NCBI GenBank assembly: GCA_021324575.1 | Contig: JAJPIW010000021.1 | Location: 62,001 to 126,000 of the forward strand | Length of the DNA stretch: 64,000 bases | Reading direction: 5' to 3' | Source: Intrasporangiaceae bacterium | GTDB taxonomy: Bacteria; Actinomycetota; Actinomycetes; Actinomycetales; Dermatophilaceae | In this document: one piece after another, positions 39,538 to 48,357 of the stretch | Layout: every line of letters begins with the position of its first letter | Position numbering within the stretch: the first letter of the stretch is position 1 | Translations under genes and position numbers: made by a program | Notes under the pieces: generated by a model | Told to the model about the DNA's origin: nothing | The model's input: the letters and a program-made list of their open reading frames with translations, nothing else | Database searches by the model: none

Positions 39538-41243
39538 GGCTCCTCCTCCCCCGTGGCCTTGGGCTCAGTCTGCAACATCTGGCTCGGCTCGGGCACACCA
39601 GACTCCTCGGCGACGAGGTCCTCGGGCTCCAGCGAGCGCAGCTGCTCGACCGTGGGATCCTCGATGTCGCGCAACCGCCAGGCCTGGTGACCGACAGCGG
39701 CTTCGAAGACGTTGCGGGCGTAGCGGCCGTTGCCGAAGGAGGAGTCCCGCGCCACCCCGGCGAGCAGCTCCCGGAACCGGGCGACGACGGCATCGCTCAC
39801 GTCGTAGTCGGCCTTGGTCGCGATGGCGGTGAAGATGGCGACCAGCTCGTCGTCGGTGTAGTCGGCGAACTCGATCGTGGTCCGGAACCGGCTGGCGAGA
39901 CCGGGGTTCTGGGCGATGAAGAACTGCATCGGCACGGGGTAGCCGGCGACGATGACGACGAGGTCGTCGCGCTTGTCCTCCATCTCCTTGACGAGGGTGT
40001 CGACGGCTTCGGTGCCGTACTGGTCGCCCGCCAGCGAGTAGGCCTCGTCGATGAACAGGACGCCGCCGATCGCGGACTTCACGACGTCGGCGGTCTTCAT
40101 CGCGGTCTGGCCGAGGTAGCCCGCGACCAGCTCGGACCGGTCGACCTCGATGAGCTGGCCCTTGGAGAGCAGGCCGAGGGCCCGGTAGATGCCGCCGACC
40201 AGCCGGGCCACCGTCGTCTTGCCGGTGCCGGGGTTGCCGGTGAAGACGAGGTGCCTGGTCAGGTCGGGGGTCTTCAGGCCGGCGGCCGCGCGCTTGGCCT
40301 CGATCCGCAGGACGGCGACCTGGCGGTGGATCTCGCCCTTGACGCTCGCCAGCCCGGTGAGGTCGTCGAGCTCGGCGAGCAGCTCCTCGAGGGACTTCTG
40401 CGGTTCGGCGGGTTTCGCCTCCTCAGGGGCGGGCTGCTCCGGCGGCTCACCGGCGGTCGCCGTATCGGCACCATGGGTAGGTGGTGGGCTCGCGGGCACG
40501 TCGCCGGGTCGGAGGTTGGCTCCGTCGCCGGGGCCGTTTCCGTCCGGGCGTGTGTCACCGGTGAGGTCGGGGAAGCGACCGGGCGCCCACGGGTCGGCCG
40601 AGGGGTCCAGGTCGAACGGGGAGCCCGGGCGGTCGCCCCCGACGGCAGGGCCACGGCGCAGCTCGTCGGTGCGGGTGCGCAGGGTGGCCAGCTGGCCCAT
40701 GACGTCGTCCCACAGGCCGCGCACCCCGCGGGTGAACTCGTCGGTCGGGCCGCTCTCGGTCACGGACTGACCCAGTTGTACCGGTGGTGACGCGGGCCCC
40801 GTGACTGCCGGAACAATTGGGTCAGATTGTGACGGAGGGGTGGGCTGGAAGGCGCCGAGCTGGGCGGCAGCGGCCTGGGACGCGTTGCCGATGGTCTGGG
40901 TCGTCGGGGTCCCGAGCCCGGCCGCGGCCGTGCACACCAGGGCCAGTCCCTTGGCGTATGCCGGTGCCTCGGCCGACCGTTCGGCGGCCAGCCGGGCCAG
41001 GGTCGGGGTCGGCGTCGAACGCCACCGCCGACCACGTGAGGCCGCCTCGGCGAACTCCTCGGCCGACCGGTCGCCACCGGTCTGCGCCGACCAGGCGCTC
41101 CACGCCCCGGTTGCCGCTTCGGCGACCGTCGCGGAGAGCGCCTCGGCCTCTCCTCGGGCGGTCGCCTCCTCCACCCCGGCCGCGCGGGCGACCTCGAGCA
41201 GTCCGGCGAGGGCCGTGGCGAGGGTCGGTGCTGCGGTGGTCAT
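39534..41243 (-). CDS. CbxX/CfqX-type AAA+ ATPase with a palindrome-containing linker
   Basis: The 569-residue protein has an N-terminal helical domain (about 1-110), a long acidic Pro/Gly/Asp-rich linker (about 115-275) and a C-terminal AAA+ module. Walker A is FTGNPGTGKTTVARL, Walker B is GVLFIDEAYSL, and the arginine-finger region is ASRFRTTIEF. CbxX/CfqX proteins remodel partner complexes. The linker is partly encoded by a palindromic repeat at 40767-40825, in frame. ATG at 41243 with GGAG upstream is preferred over TTG at 41264. Overlaps the glnX-like gene by ATGA. Confidence 0.88.
   Translation of the reverse strand: MTTAAPTLATALAGLLEVARAAGVEEATARGEAEALSATVAEAATGAWSAWSAQTGGDRSAEEFAEAASRGRRWRSTPTPTLARLAAERSAEAPAYAKGLALVCTAAAGLGTPTTQTIGNASQAAAAQLGAFQPTPPSQSDPIVPAVTGPASPPVQLGQSVTESGPTDEFTRGVRGLWDDVMGQLATLRTRTDELRRGPAVGGDRPGSPFDLDPSADPWAPGRFPDLTGDTRPDGNGPGDGANLRPGDVPASPPPTHGADTATAGEPPEQPAPEEAKPAEPQKSLEELLAELDDLTGLASVKGEIHRQVAVLRIEAKRAAAGLKTPDLTRHLVFTGNPGTGKTTVARLVGGIYRALGLLSKGQLIEVDRSELVAGYLGQTAMKTADVVKSAIGGVLFIDEAYSLAGDQYGTEAVDTLVKEMEDKRDDLVVIVAGYPVPMQFFIAQNPGLASRFRTTIEFADYTDDELVAIFTAIATKADYDVSDAVVARFRELLAGVARDSSFGNGRYARNVFEAAVGHQAWRLRDIEDPTVEQLRSLEPEDLVAEESGVPEPSQMLQTEPKATGEEEP
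40767..40825. repeat. CAATTG-family palindrome copy 3, inside the AAA gene
   Basis: Arms 40767-40792 and 40800-40825 match the arms of the copies at 3222 and 6230, with about five changes in one arm. It encodes SDPIVPAVTGPASPPVQLGQ within the disordered linker, keeping the frame. An intragenic copy of an otherwise intergenic palindrome is unusual. Confidence 0.8.
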
Positions 41244-41250
41244 CTCGGCG

Positions 41251-41901
41251 TCACTCCAGGTCAAGGCTGTTGGTCGACGGCGACGGGGCCGACGGCTGCG
41301 AAGGCTGCGAAGGCTGCGAAGGCTGCGGCACGGTCGGCGGCGCGCTCACCCGGCCCGCCGACCGTGACAACCCGTCGGACGAGGCGCCGGGGGCTGGAGT
41401 TCCCGAGGTCACGTCGAGGACGCCGCCGCCGCTCGGTGCGCCGAACCTCGCCTCGAGGAACCGGCCGTGCGCGATGAGCGCCTGGGCATCGGAGCGGTTG
41501 GCGGCGTCAAGGACCTTGTCCATCGTCGCCCCGAGCAGCTCGAGCTGGTCGACGAGCACCATCAGCGCGGTCCGGCCGGCGTCGATCGGCCGGGTGTCGG
41601 CCCAGTCGCGGGGCAGCCGCAGGTAGCCGGCCACCGCCTCGGGGAGGTAGCTCGTGGCCGTGGCGACCACGGCATACGCGTCGGCACTGCCCAGCCCGAG
41701 CGCCGCGAGACGCGGCAGCGTGGCCCGGACCAGCCGGTCGATCCGCGCGACGCGGGACCGGATGAGCGGCGACGCGTGCGCGGCCACGAGGGCGGCGCCC
41801 ACGCCGTCGAGGGCGCCGAGGACGTCGGCCTCGGTGGGCGGTGCGGGCACGCTGGAGACGGGGGTCTCGGGCTCCCCACGCAACCAGTCCCAGAGGCCCA
41901 C
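41251..41901 (-). CDS. XpaC-like partner of TelA (tentative)
   Basis: The 216-residue protein has a helical core (residues about 25-140) including RVARIDRLVRATLPRLAALG and TSYLPEAVAGYLRLP. This recalls XpaC, which is commonly encoded beside TelA in firmicutes. The C-terminal 70 residues are low complexity with four Gln-Pro-Ser units from a 9-bp repeat at 41294-41329. It lies 6 bp from telA and 7 bp from the AAA gene. The XpaC link is inference from pattern and context. Confidence 0.6.
   Translation of the reverse strand: MGLWDWLRGEPETPVSSVPAPPTEADVLGALDGVGAALVAAHASPLIRSRVARIDRLVRATLPRLAALGLGSADAYAVVATATSYLPEAVAGYLRLPRDWADTRPIDAGRTALMVLVDQLELLGATMDKVLDAANRSDAQALIAHGRFLEARFGAPSGGGVLDVTSGTPAPGASSDGLSRSAGRVSAPPTVPQPSQPSQPSQPSAPSPSTNSLDLE
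41294..41329. repeat. Four 9-bp tandem repeats encoding QPS
   Basis: Units of GGCTGCGAA at 41294, 41303, 41312 and 41321 (last imperfect) encode QPS repeats on the minus strand near the C-terminus of the XpaC-like protein. Copy changes keep the frame. Confidence 0.85.
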
Positions 41902-41907
41902 CGCGGC

Positions 41908-43131
41908 TCAGGCGCCGTCGAGGTCGAGGTTCTGGGTGCCGCGGGCGTCCTGGGCCTGGACCCGGGCGAGGTACTCCTTGGACTTGTCGACCTCGGTCTC
42001 GAGCACCCCGATCGTCTGGGCCATCGTGTCGAGTGCCTTGAGCTTGAACGCGTCGATCGAGTCCATGGTGGCGTAGATGTTCTGGAACGCGGCCTGCAGC
42101 TCGGCCAGGCCGATCGTCGAGGACGCCGCCTGCTCCTGGATCCGGGCCGAGTTGTCGCGGAGCATCTCCGAGGTGCGCTGGATCATGCTCGACGTCGTCG
42201 AGTTGAGGGCGGTGATCTGGTCCAGGACGAGCTTCTGGCTGCCGAGCGCCTGGGCGACGATGACGGCCGTGCGCAGGGCCGAGATGGTCGTCGTCGAGGC
42301 CCGGTCCACACCCTTGATCAGCTCGATGTTGTTCTTGATGATGATGTCGATCGCCAGGTAGCTCTGGATCGAGACGGCGAGCTGGGTGAGCAGGTCCTGG
42401 TGCTTCTGGCGCACGTAGAACAGGACGTCCTGGGACAGCGCCTTGGCGGTGTCGGGGTCGCTGATCTCCAGCTCGGCGATCCGCGCCGCGAGCCGGGTGT
42501 CGAGCCGCTCGGCGATGTAGATGTACTGGTTGAGCCGGCCCATGGTGGCCCACAGGTTGGTCTTCTCCAGGTTGAGGGCGACGTTGTCCTTGGTCAGCTC
42601 GTCCTGACCGCTGCGCAGGCTGTGCAGGATGCCGTTGAGCTGGCTCTGGGCGGACTGGTAGCGCCGGAAGTAGTCGGTGACCTTGTCGCCGAAAGGGATC
42701 ATCCCGAGCAGCTTGCGGCCCCCGGTCATTCGGCCCGGGTCGAGGTCCTCGACGGTACGACGCAGCTCGAGCAGCGTCTTGCCGACGTTGCTGCCCTGGG
42801 ACAGCCCGCCCTCCTTGAGCGCCTGGACCGGCTTGTCGAGCAGCCGGTTGGAGGTCTCGGCGGCCCGCCGGATGTCGGCGTCGCCCATGGTGCGCACGTT
42901 GTCGGCCTGCCGGGCGAACTCGGGGCTGCGTGGCGCCGCCTTGGTCAGGGCCTCCATGAACGACTCGACCTTGGCGTCCAGACCGGGCACCGCCTCGGCC
43001 GCGACCGGAGGCGCCATCTTGGGTGCCTGCGTGGCGGCGACGGCCTTGGGTGCCTCGGGCGCGGTGAGGGTGAGGGTCTGGTCCGGCGGCTGGAGCGGGG
43101 CGACGGCGGCGGTCTCGTCGGTGGCTGACAT
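41908..43131 (-). CDS. TelA/KlaA toxic-anion-resistance family protein
   Basis: The 407-residue, helical cytoplasmic protein matches the TelA pattern. Blocks include IPFGDKVTDYFRRYQSAQSQLNGIL, ELTKDNVALNLEKTNLW, DIIIKNNIELIKGVDRAS and TVSALRTA-like STTTISALRTAVIVAQAL. TelA proteins are linked to tellurite and membrane-stress resistance with VWA and Ter partners. The biochemical role is unclear. The second gene of the operon, 40 bp after lemA. Confidence 0.93.
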   Translation of the reverse strand: MSATDETAAVAPLQPPDQTLTLTAPEAPKAVAATQAPKMAPPVAAEAVPGLDAKVESFMEALTKAAPRSPEFARQADNVRTMGDADIRRAAETSNRLLDKPVQALKEGGLSQGSNVGKTLLELRRTVEDLDPGRMTGGRKLLGMIPFGDKVTDYFRRYQSAQSQLNGILHSLRSGQDELTKDNVALNLEKTNLWATMGRLNQYIYIAERLDTRLAARIAELEISDPDTAKALSQDVLFYVRQKHQDLLTQLAVSIQSYLAIDIIIKNNIELIKGVDRASTTTISALRTAVIVAQALGSQKLVLDQITALNSTTSSMIQRTSEMLRDNSARIQEQAASSTIGLAELQAAFQNIYATMDSIDAFKLKALDTMAQTIGVLETEVDKSKEYLARVQAQDARGTQNLDLDGA

Positions 43132-43171
43132 CTTCGGGGTTCCTAGCGGGGTGGAGGAGGCCGTATGCCGG

Positions 43172-43852
43172 TCAGGCCGGCGGCTGCTCGGTCGGAGGCT
43201 GGATCTGGGACTGGGTCTGCGACGGGGCCGGCGGGGCCACCTGCGGGACGTCGGAACCGGCATACGACTGCGGCGGGGGGATGGTCGCGTTGGTCTGGCC
43301 GAAGTCGACCTTGACGGGGTCGCGCTCGGCGCCCTCGACCTCGAAGTACTCGGCGCGCTTGACGTTGAACAGGCCGGCGATGATGTTGCTCGGGACCGTC
43401 TCGACCTTGGTGTTCAGGTCCTTGACGACGGCGTTGTAGTAGCGCCGCGCGGAGGCGATCCGGTCCTCGGTGCCGGTCAGCTCGGCCTGCAGGGCCAGGA
43501 AGTTCTGGTTGGCCTTGAGGTCTGGGTAGGCCTCGGCGACGGCGATGAGGCGACCGAGCGCCTGGGTGAGGATGCCCTCGCTCTGGGCCTGCTGGCCCGG
43601 CGACTGGCCGCCGGCCATCGCGGCCGAGCGGGCCTTCATGACGTCCTCGAGCGTGCCTCGCTCGTGCGCGGCATACCCCTTGACGGTCTCGACGAGGTTG
43701 CCGATGAGGTCGTGCCGGCGCTTGAGCTCGACGTCGATCTGACGCCAGGACTCCTCGACGTTGTTGCGGAGCTTGATCAGGCCGTTGTAGATCCCCACGA
43801 CCACCAGCACGAGCAGCACGATGATGACGAGAACGATGATGAGCGCCTTCAC
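43172..43852 (-). CDS. lemA: LemA-family membrane protein
   Basis: The 226-residue protein has one N-terminal membrane helix and the LemA core (YNGLIKLRNNVEESWRQIDVELKRRHDLIGNLVETVKGYAAHE, AYPDLKANQNFLALQAEL, RRYYNAVVKDLNTKVE). The C-terminal tail is Pro/Gln rich. First gene of the operon: GTG start at 43852 behind GAAGGGGAAG, with TAGGAT about 40 bp upstream as a possible -10. Function of LemA is not established. Confidence 0.94.
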   Translation of the reverse strand: MKALIIVLVIIVLLVLVVVGIYNGLIKLRNNVEESWRQIDVELKRRHDLIGNLVETVKGYAAHERGTLEDVMKARSAAMAGGQSPGQQAQSEGILTQALGRLIAVAEAYPDLKANQNFLALQAELTGTEDRIASARRYYNAVVKDLNTKVETVPSNIIAGLFNVKRAEYFEVEGAERDPVKVDFGQTNATIPPPQSYAGSDVPQVAPPAPSQTQSQIQPPTEQPPA

Positions 43853-43933
43853 GTGCGCTTCCCCTTCAGCTGGATGACGTGTCCGAAGTCGATCCTATGC
43901 GTGGCGCAGGGGACCGCACCGGGTTCAGCGACC

Positions 43934-44494
43934 TCAGGCCAGCCCGAGTTCCCGGACGTCGTAGATGAAGCGGTAGTCCAGACCGGCCTCGGAGAACTTC
44001 TCCGCCGCCCCCGTGGCCCGGTCGGCGATGGTGGCGACGCCGACGACCTCCGCGCCCGCCTCCCGGACGGCGGCGACGGCGTCGAGCGGGGAGGCGCCGG
44101 TCGTGGACGTGTCTTCGACGACCAGGACACGGCGACCCTTGATGCTGGGACCCTCGATCCGCTGCTGCAGGCCGTGGGCCTTGCCGGCCTTGCGGACGAC
44201 GAAGGCATCGAGGCGCTTGCCGGCGGCCGCGCTCGCGTGGAGCATGGACGTCGCGACCGGGTCGGCGCCCAGGGTCAGACCACCGACGGCGTCGAACTCG
44301 AGGTCCTCGACCCGGTCGAGCATGACCCGGCCGACGAGCGGGGCGGCCTCGCCGTCGAGGGTGATCCGGCGCAGGTCGACATAGAAGTCGGCCTCCTTGC
44401 CGCTGGACAGGGTCACCTTGCCGTGCACGATGGCCTTGGCCTTGATGATGTCGAGGAGACGGGCGCGGTCGGCATTCAGATCAGGGGTGCTCAC
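43934..44494 (-). CDS. pyrE: Orotate phosphoribosyltransferase
   Basis: The 186-residue enzyme adds PRPP ribose phosphate to orotate in pyrimidine synthesis. The PRPP motif VLVVEDTSTTGASPLDAV and the FVVRKAGKAHG block are intact. The start is GTG at 44494. A -10 hexamer TAGTCT lies eight bases upstream with a GTATGCC octamer in between, so the mRNA is probably leaderless. Confidence 0.95.
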   Translation of the reverse strand: MSTPDLNADRARLLDIIKAKAIVHGKVTLSSGKEADFYVDLRRITLDGEAAPLVGRVMLDRVEDLEFDAVGGLTLGADPVATSMLHASAAAGKRLDAFVVRKAGKAHGLQQRIEGPSIKGRRVLVVEDTSTTGASPLDAVAAVREAGAEVVGVATIADRATGAAEKFSEAGLDYRFIYDVRELGLA

Positions 44495-44502
44495 GGCATA
44501 CG

Positions 44503-44508
44503 AGACTA
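44503..44508 (-). promoter_or_regulatory. -10 element of a leaderless pyrE transcript
   Basis: TAGTCT on the minus strand lies eight bases before the pyrE GTG. The spacer is CGTATGCC, which itself is most of the dispersed octamer. No Shine-Dalgarno fits. Confidence 0.5.
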
Positions 44509-44527
44509 GGGGTTGTCACGGTTTGGC

Positions 44528-44558
44528 TTGACCCTCACACGGTGTCAGAGGCTGGAGT
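44528..44558 (+). promoter_or_regulatory. MerR-type promoter of the BmrR-like regulator
   Basis: TTGACC at 44528 is followed by the interrupted repeat ACCCTCACAC-GGTGTCAGAG. A weak -10 (TGGAGT) lies 19 bp downstream at 44553. The long spacer is typical of MerR-activated promoters, which suggests autoregulation. Confidence 0.5.
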
Positions 44559-44567
44559 GGAGCTGTC

Positions 44568-45401
44568 ATGTTGACCATCGGAGACTTCGCCAGGTTGGTC
44601 GGGGTGTCGGTGCGGATGCTCCGGCACTACGACCAGCTCGGCCTGCTCGTGCCCGCACGGGTCGACCCGTTCACGGGCTACCGCTACTACCGGACCGACC
44701 AGCTCGACCGGGCCAACCGGCTCGTGGCGCTCAAGGACCTCGGCTTCCGCCTCGAGGAGGTGGCGCCGCTCCTCGCCGAGTCGGTGCCACCGGGGCGTCT
44801 CGCCGAGATGCTGCGGGCCCGCCGTGACGAGCTCGTCGCGCAGGTCGCCGGCGACCGGCAGCGGATCCGGCAGATCGAGGCGAGGCTCCGATCCATCGAA
44901 GAGGAGAGCACCATGTCCACCGCCAGCGACACCACCCAGAACGAGTCGTATGCCGTGCAGCCGCTTCCGGCGCTGCATCTGGCCCAGCTCACCGCGAAGG
45001 TGACCGAGCAGGAGGAGATCGGCAGCGTCGTCGGGCCGCTGTTCGACCGGGTCTTTGCGGCCCTGGCCACGGCGGGGATCGCCCCGTCCGGCGCGCCGGT
45101 CGCGTACTACACAGGCGACGACGACGGGATCGACATCGGCGTGGGCGTGCCGGTTGTCGGTGACTCGGTGCCCGACGGGCTGGCGTCGTTCACGTTGCCA
45201 CCGGTGGACACGGCGCTTGTCACGACGTGGGTCAGCGAGTCGATCGACGGCATCGGCGGCGCCTGGCAGTCGATCGTGCGAGAGGCCGAGGCGCGCGGGC
45301 TGTCGTTGGGCGGCGGCGCGTGTCGCGAGGTCTACACCGCGACGGCGATGGACGAGGGCAGCACGACCTGGGTGGTCGAGCTCCAGCAGCCCGTCTCCTG
45401 A
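44568..45401 (+). CDS. MerR-family regulator with GyrI-like effector domain (BmrR type)
   Basis: The 277-residue protein has an N-terminal MerR winged helix (MLTIGDFARLVGVSVRMLRHYDQLGLL), a coiled dimerisation helix to about residue 110, and a C-terminal AraC-effector/GyrI-like ligand domain ending VVELQQPVS. BmrR-type proteins bind cationic drugs and activate resistance genes. No target other than itself is visible nearby. A strong bidirectional hairpin follows. Confidence 0.92.
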   Translation: MLTIGDFARLVGVSVRMLRHYDQLGLLVPARVDPFTGYRYYRTDQLDRANRLVALKDLGFRLEEVAPLLAESVPPGRLAEMLRARRDELVAQVAGDRQRIRQIEARLRSIEEESTMSTASDTTQNESYAVQPLPALHLAQLTAKVTEQEEIGSVVGPLFDRVFAALATAGIAPSGAPVAYYTGDDDGIDIGVGVPVVGDSVPDGLASFTLPPVDTALVTTWVSESIDGIGGAWQSIVREAEARGLSLGGGACREVYTATAMDEGSTTWVVELQQPVS

Positions 45402-45421
45402 CCCGGCGACAACTGCGGATG

Positions 45422-45477
45422 TTCGCTTGTCGCAGGAGTGGCCGAGATGTCGACCACTCCTGCGACAAGCGAACACG
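45422..45477. terminator. Perfect 22-bp palindrome between convergent genes
   Basis: Arms 45422-45443 and 45456-45477 are perfectly complementary around a 12-nt loop. It separates the convergent MerR and acyl-CoA dehydrogenase genes. It is a strong bidirectional terminator candidate and a different sequence from the CAATTG palindromes. Confidence 0.85.
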
Positions 45478-45503
45478 CGAGCGCGTTGGCCGTGCGGTCG
45501 GCG

Positions 45504-46694
45504 TCAGCCGCGGAAGGCGCTCACTCCGGTGAGGGCTTGACCGATGACCAGCTGGTGCACCTCGGACGTGCCCTCGTAGGTGAGGACCGACTCGAGGTTG
45601 GCGGCGTGCCGCATGACGGGGTACTCCCCCGAGATGCCGTTGGCGCCGAGGATGGTGCGGCACTCACGTGCGATCGCGATCGACTCGCGGACGTTGTTGA
45701 GCTTGCCGAGCGACACCTGCTCCGGCTGGAGCCGTCCCTCGTCCTTGGCGCGGCCGAGGTGCAGGGCCAGCAGCATGCCCTTGCCGAGCTCGAGACTCAT
45801 GTCGGCGAGCTTGGCCTGGGTGAGCTGGAATCCCGCGATGGGGCGGTCGAAGACCTGCCGCGCCCCGGCATACGAGATGGCCGTCTCCAGACAGTCCCGG
45901 GCTGCGCCCAGCGCACCGAAGATGATCCCGAACCGGGCCTCGGTGAGGCAGGAGAGCGGGCCGCCGAGGCCCCGCGCGGTGGGCAGCATGGCCGAGGCCG
46001 GGAGCCGGACGCCGTCGAGGACCAGCTCGGAGGTGACCGAGGCACGCAGCGACATCTTGCCGGTGATCTTGGGCGCCGAGAAGCCGGGAGTGGAAGTCGG
46101 AACGACGAACCCGCGTATGCCGCGCGAGCCCTCCTCCTCGTCGGTGTTGGCCCACACGACGGCGACGTCGGCGATCGAGCCGTTGGTGATCCACATCTTG
46201 GTGCCGTCGAGGACCCAGTCATCGCCATCCCGGCGGGCACGAGTCCGCATGCCTGCCGGGTTGGACCCGAAGTCGGGCTCGGTGAGACCGAAGCAGCCGA
46301 TCGCCTCCCCGGTCGCCATCCGCGGCAGCCACGCGTCCTTCTGCTCGTCGCTGCCGAAGTGGTGGATCGCGAACATCGCGAGCGAACCCTGCACGGAGAC
46401 AAGGGATCTCACGCCGGAGTCGCCCGCCTCCAGCTCCAGGCAGGCGATCCCGTATGCCGTGGAGCTGGTGCCCGCGCAGCCGTAGCCCTCGAGGTGCATG
46501 CCGAGCAGGCCGACCTTGCCGAGCTCCTTGGCCAGCTCGCGCGCGGGCAGCTCGCCGGACTCGTACCACTGCGCGATGTGCGGCCGGATCTGGCTGTCCA
46601 CCACGGTTTTCACCGCGCTCCGGATGTCGCGCTCCTCCTCGGTGAGGAGGGCGTCGATCCCGAAGAGCTCGAAGGGCGACTGGGCTGGGCTCAC
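45504..46694 (-). CDS. Acyl-CoA dehydrogenase, probable glutaryl-CoA dehydrogenase
   Basis: The 396-residue flavoprotein has the acyl-CoA dehydrogenase blocks GCFGLTEPDFGSNP, WITNGSIADVAVVWA and GARQVFDRPIAGFQLTQ. The catalytic glutamate is in LTYEGTSEVH near residue 377, the position used by glutaryl-CoA dehydrogenase. The QALTGVSAF tail is also typical. It would convert glutaryl-CoA to crotonyl-CoA. Clustering with an antiquitin-like enzyme and an E1 supports a lysine route. GTG start at 46694. Confidence 0.82.
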   Translation of the reverse strand: MSPAQSPFELFGIDALLTEEERDIRSAVKTVVDSQIRPHIAQWYESGELPARELAKELGKVGLLGMHLEGYGCAGTSSTAYGIACLELEAGDSGVRSLVSVQGSLAMFAIHHFGSDEQKDAWLPRMATGEAIGCFGLTEPDFGSNPAGMRTRARRDGDDWVLDGTKMWITNGSIADVAVVWANTDEEEGSRGIRGFVVPTSTPGFSAPKITGKMSLRASVTSELVLDGVRLPASAMLPTARGLGGPLSCLTEARFGIIFGALGAARDCLETAISYAGARQVFDRPIAGFQLTQAKLADMSLELGKGMLLALHLGRAKDEGRLQPEQVSLGKLNNVRESIAIARECRTILGANGISGEYPVMRHAANLESVLTYEGTSEVHQLVIGQALTGVSAFRG

Positions 46695-46759
46695 GATGAC
46701 TCCGTTGTCGATGGGCGGCGAGGGGATGGCGGGTGGGTGGTCGAGGCCGGTTCCGTGGC

Positions 46760-48298
46760 TCAGACGTCGAAGGTGACGCCCTGGGCGAGCGGCAGCGCCC
46801 CGGAGTAGTTGATGGTGTTGGTGGCGCGGCGCATGTAGGCACGCCAGGCGTCCGAGCCGGACTCGCGGCCCCCGCCGGTCTCCTTCTCGCCGCCGAAGGC
46901 ACCGCCGATCTCCGCGCCGGAGGTGCCGATGTTGACGTTGACGATCCCGCAGTCCGACCCCGCTGCCGCCATGAATCGCTCCGCCTCGGCCTGGTCCTGG
47001 GTGAAGATCGCCGACGACAACCCTTGCGGCACAGCGTTGTTCAGCGCGATCGCCTCGTCGAGCGTGTCGTAGGTCAGGACGTAGAGGACCGGGGCGAACG
47101 TCTCACGCTCGACGACGTCGACCTGGCCGGGCATCCGGATGACCGTGGGTCGCACGTAGTAGGCACCCTCGGCCTGCTCGGCGAGCTCACGCCCACCTCC
47201 GGCGACGACCTTGCCCCCAGCGGCCTCGGCGTCGGCGATGGCCGCGGTGAACGCGGCATACGCGCGGCCGTTGACGAGGGGTCCGACGAGAGTGCCGTCG
47301 GCCATCGGGTTGCCGACCGGGAGCTTGTCGTATGCCGCGGCGACCCGCTCGACGACGGCATCGGCGACCGAGGTGTGCGCGATGACGCGACGCATCGTCG
47401 TGCACCGCTGACCGGCCGTCCCGGCGGCGGCGAAGACGATGCCCCGGGCGGTGAGGTCCAGGTCGGCGGACGGGGTGACGATCGCCGCGTTGTTGCCCCC
47501 GAGCTCGAGCAGGACCCGGCCGAAGCGGCCGGCGACGCGTGGCCCGACCTCGCGGCCCATCCGGGTCGAGCCGGTCGCTGACAGCAGCGCGACGGAGCGG
47601 TGGTCGACGAGCGCCTCGCCGACATCGGCACCACCGAGGACGACCTGGCTCAGGTCGACCGGGGCACCGCAGTCGGCAATCGCCTTCTGCAGCAAGGCAT
47701 TCGAGGCCAGCGCACAGAGCGGCGTCTGCTCCGACGGCTTCCAGACGACCGGGTCGCCGCACACGAGCGCCAGCGCGGTGTTCCAGGACCAGACGGCGAC
47801 CGGGAAGTTGAACGCGCTGATGACGCCGACGACGCCGAGCGGGTGCCAGGTCTCCATGAGGCGGTGCCCGGGTCGCTCGGAAGTCATCGTCCGGCCGAAG
47901 AGCTGCCGCGACAGACCGACGGCGTAGTCGCAGATGTCGATCATCTCCTGCACCTCGCCGAGCGCCTCGGAGGTGACCTTGCCGGCCTCGATGCTCACCA
48001 GGGTGGCGAGGCCGGCCTTGTGCTCGGTGAGCAGCTCACCGAGCCGCTTGACGAGGTTGCCGCGCACCGGGGCCGGGACGTCGCGCCACAGCAGGTATGC
48101 CGCGTGGGCGCGTTCGACGGCTGCGTCCACCTCCGCCGGGGTTGCCCAGGCGAGGCTGCTGACCGGGTCACCCGTGAGCGGCGAGCGGCCCTCGTGGTCG
48201 CCGGCGAACGAGGCGAGGTCGACACCGCAGGCGCGGGCGGCATCCTCGGCGAGGCTGCGCAACGCGTCGCGGTCGGGCAGGGTGGTGCGGTCGGTCAT
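46760..48298 (-). CDS. Piperideine-6-carboxylate (aminoadipate semialdehyde) dehydrogenase-like, ALDH7 type
   Basis: The 512-residue aldehyde dehydrogenase has NAD site ATGSTRMG, catalytic Glu in LLELGGNNA, catalytic Cys in AGTAGQRCTTMRR, and the ALDH7 signature GAFGGEKETGGGRESGSDAWRAYMRR. ALDH7 enzymes oxidise P6C to 2-aminoadipate in lysine breakdown. Starts at ATG 48298 with GGAG upstream. It lies 65 bp from the glutaryl-CoA dehydrogenase-like gene. Confidence 0.88.
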   Translation of the reverse strand: MTDRTTLPDRDALRSLAEDAARACGVDLASFAGDHEGRSPLTGDPVSSLAWATPAEVDAAVERAHAAYLLWRDVPAPVRGNLVKRLGELLTEHKAGLATLVSIEAGKVTSEALGEVQEMIDICDYAVGLSRQLFGRTMTSERPGHRLMETWHPLGVVGVISAFNFPVAVWSWNTALALVCGDPVVWKPSEQTPLCALASNALLQKAIADCGAPVDLSQVVLGGADVGEALVDHRSVALLSATGSTRMGREVGPRVAGRFGRVLLELGGNNAAIVTPSADLDLTARGIVFAAAGTAGQRCTTMRRVIAHTSVADAVVERVAAAYDKLPVGNPMADGTLVGPLVNGRAYAAFTAAIADAEAAGGKVVAGGGRELAEQAEGAYYVRPTVIRMPGQVDVVERETFAPVLYVLTYDTLDEAIALNNAVPQGLSSAIFTQDQAEAERFMAAAGSDCGIVNVNIGTSGAEIGGAFGGEKETGGGRESGSDAWRAYMRRATNTINYSGALPLAQGVTFDV

Positions 48299-48357
48299 CG
48301 GAGCTCCATCGGTCGGGTCGTGCGGGTCCAGTCTGCCCGGGGGCCGGTCGGCGTTCT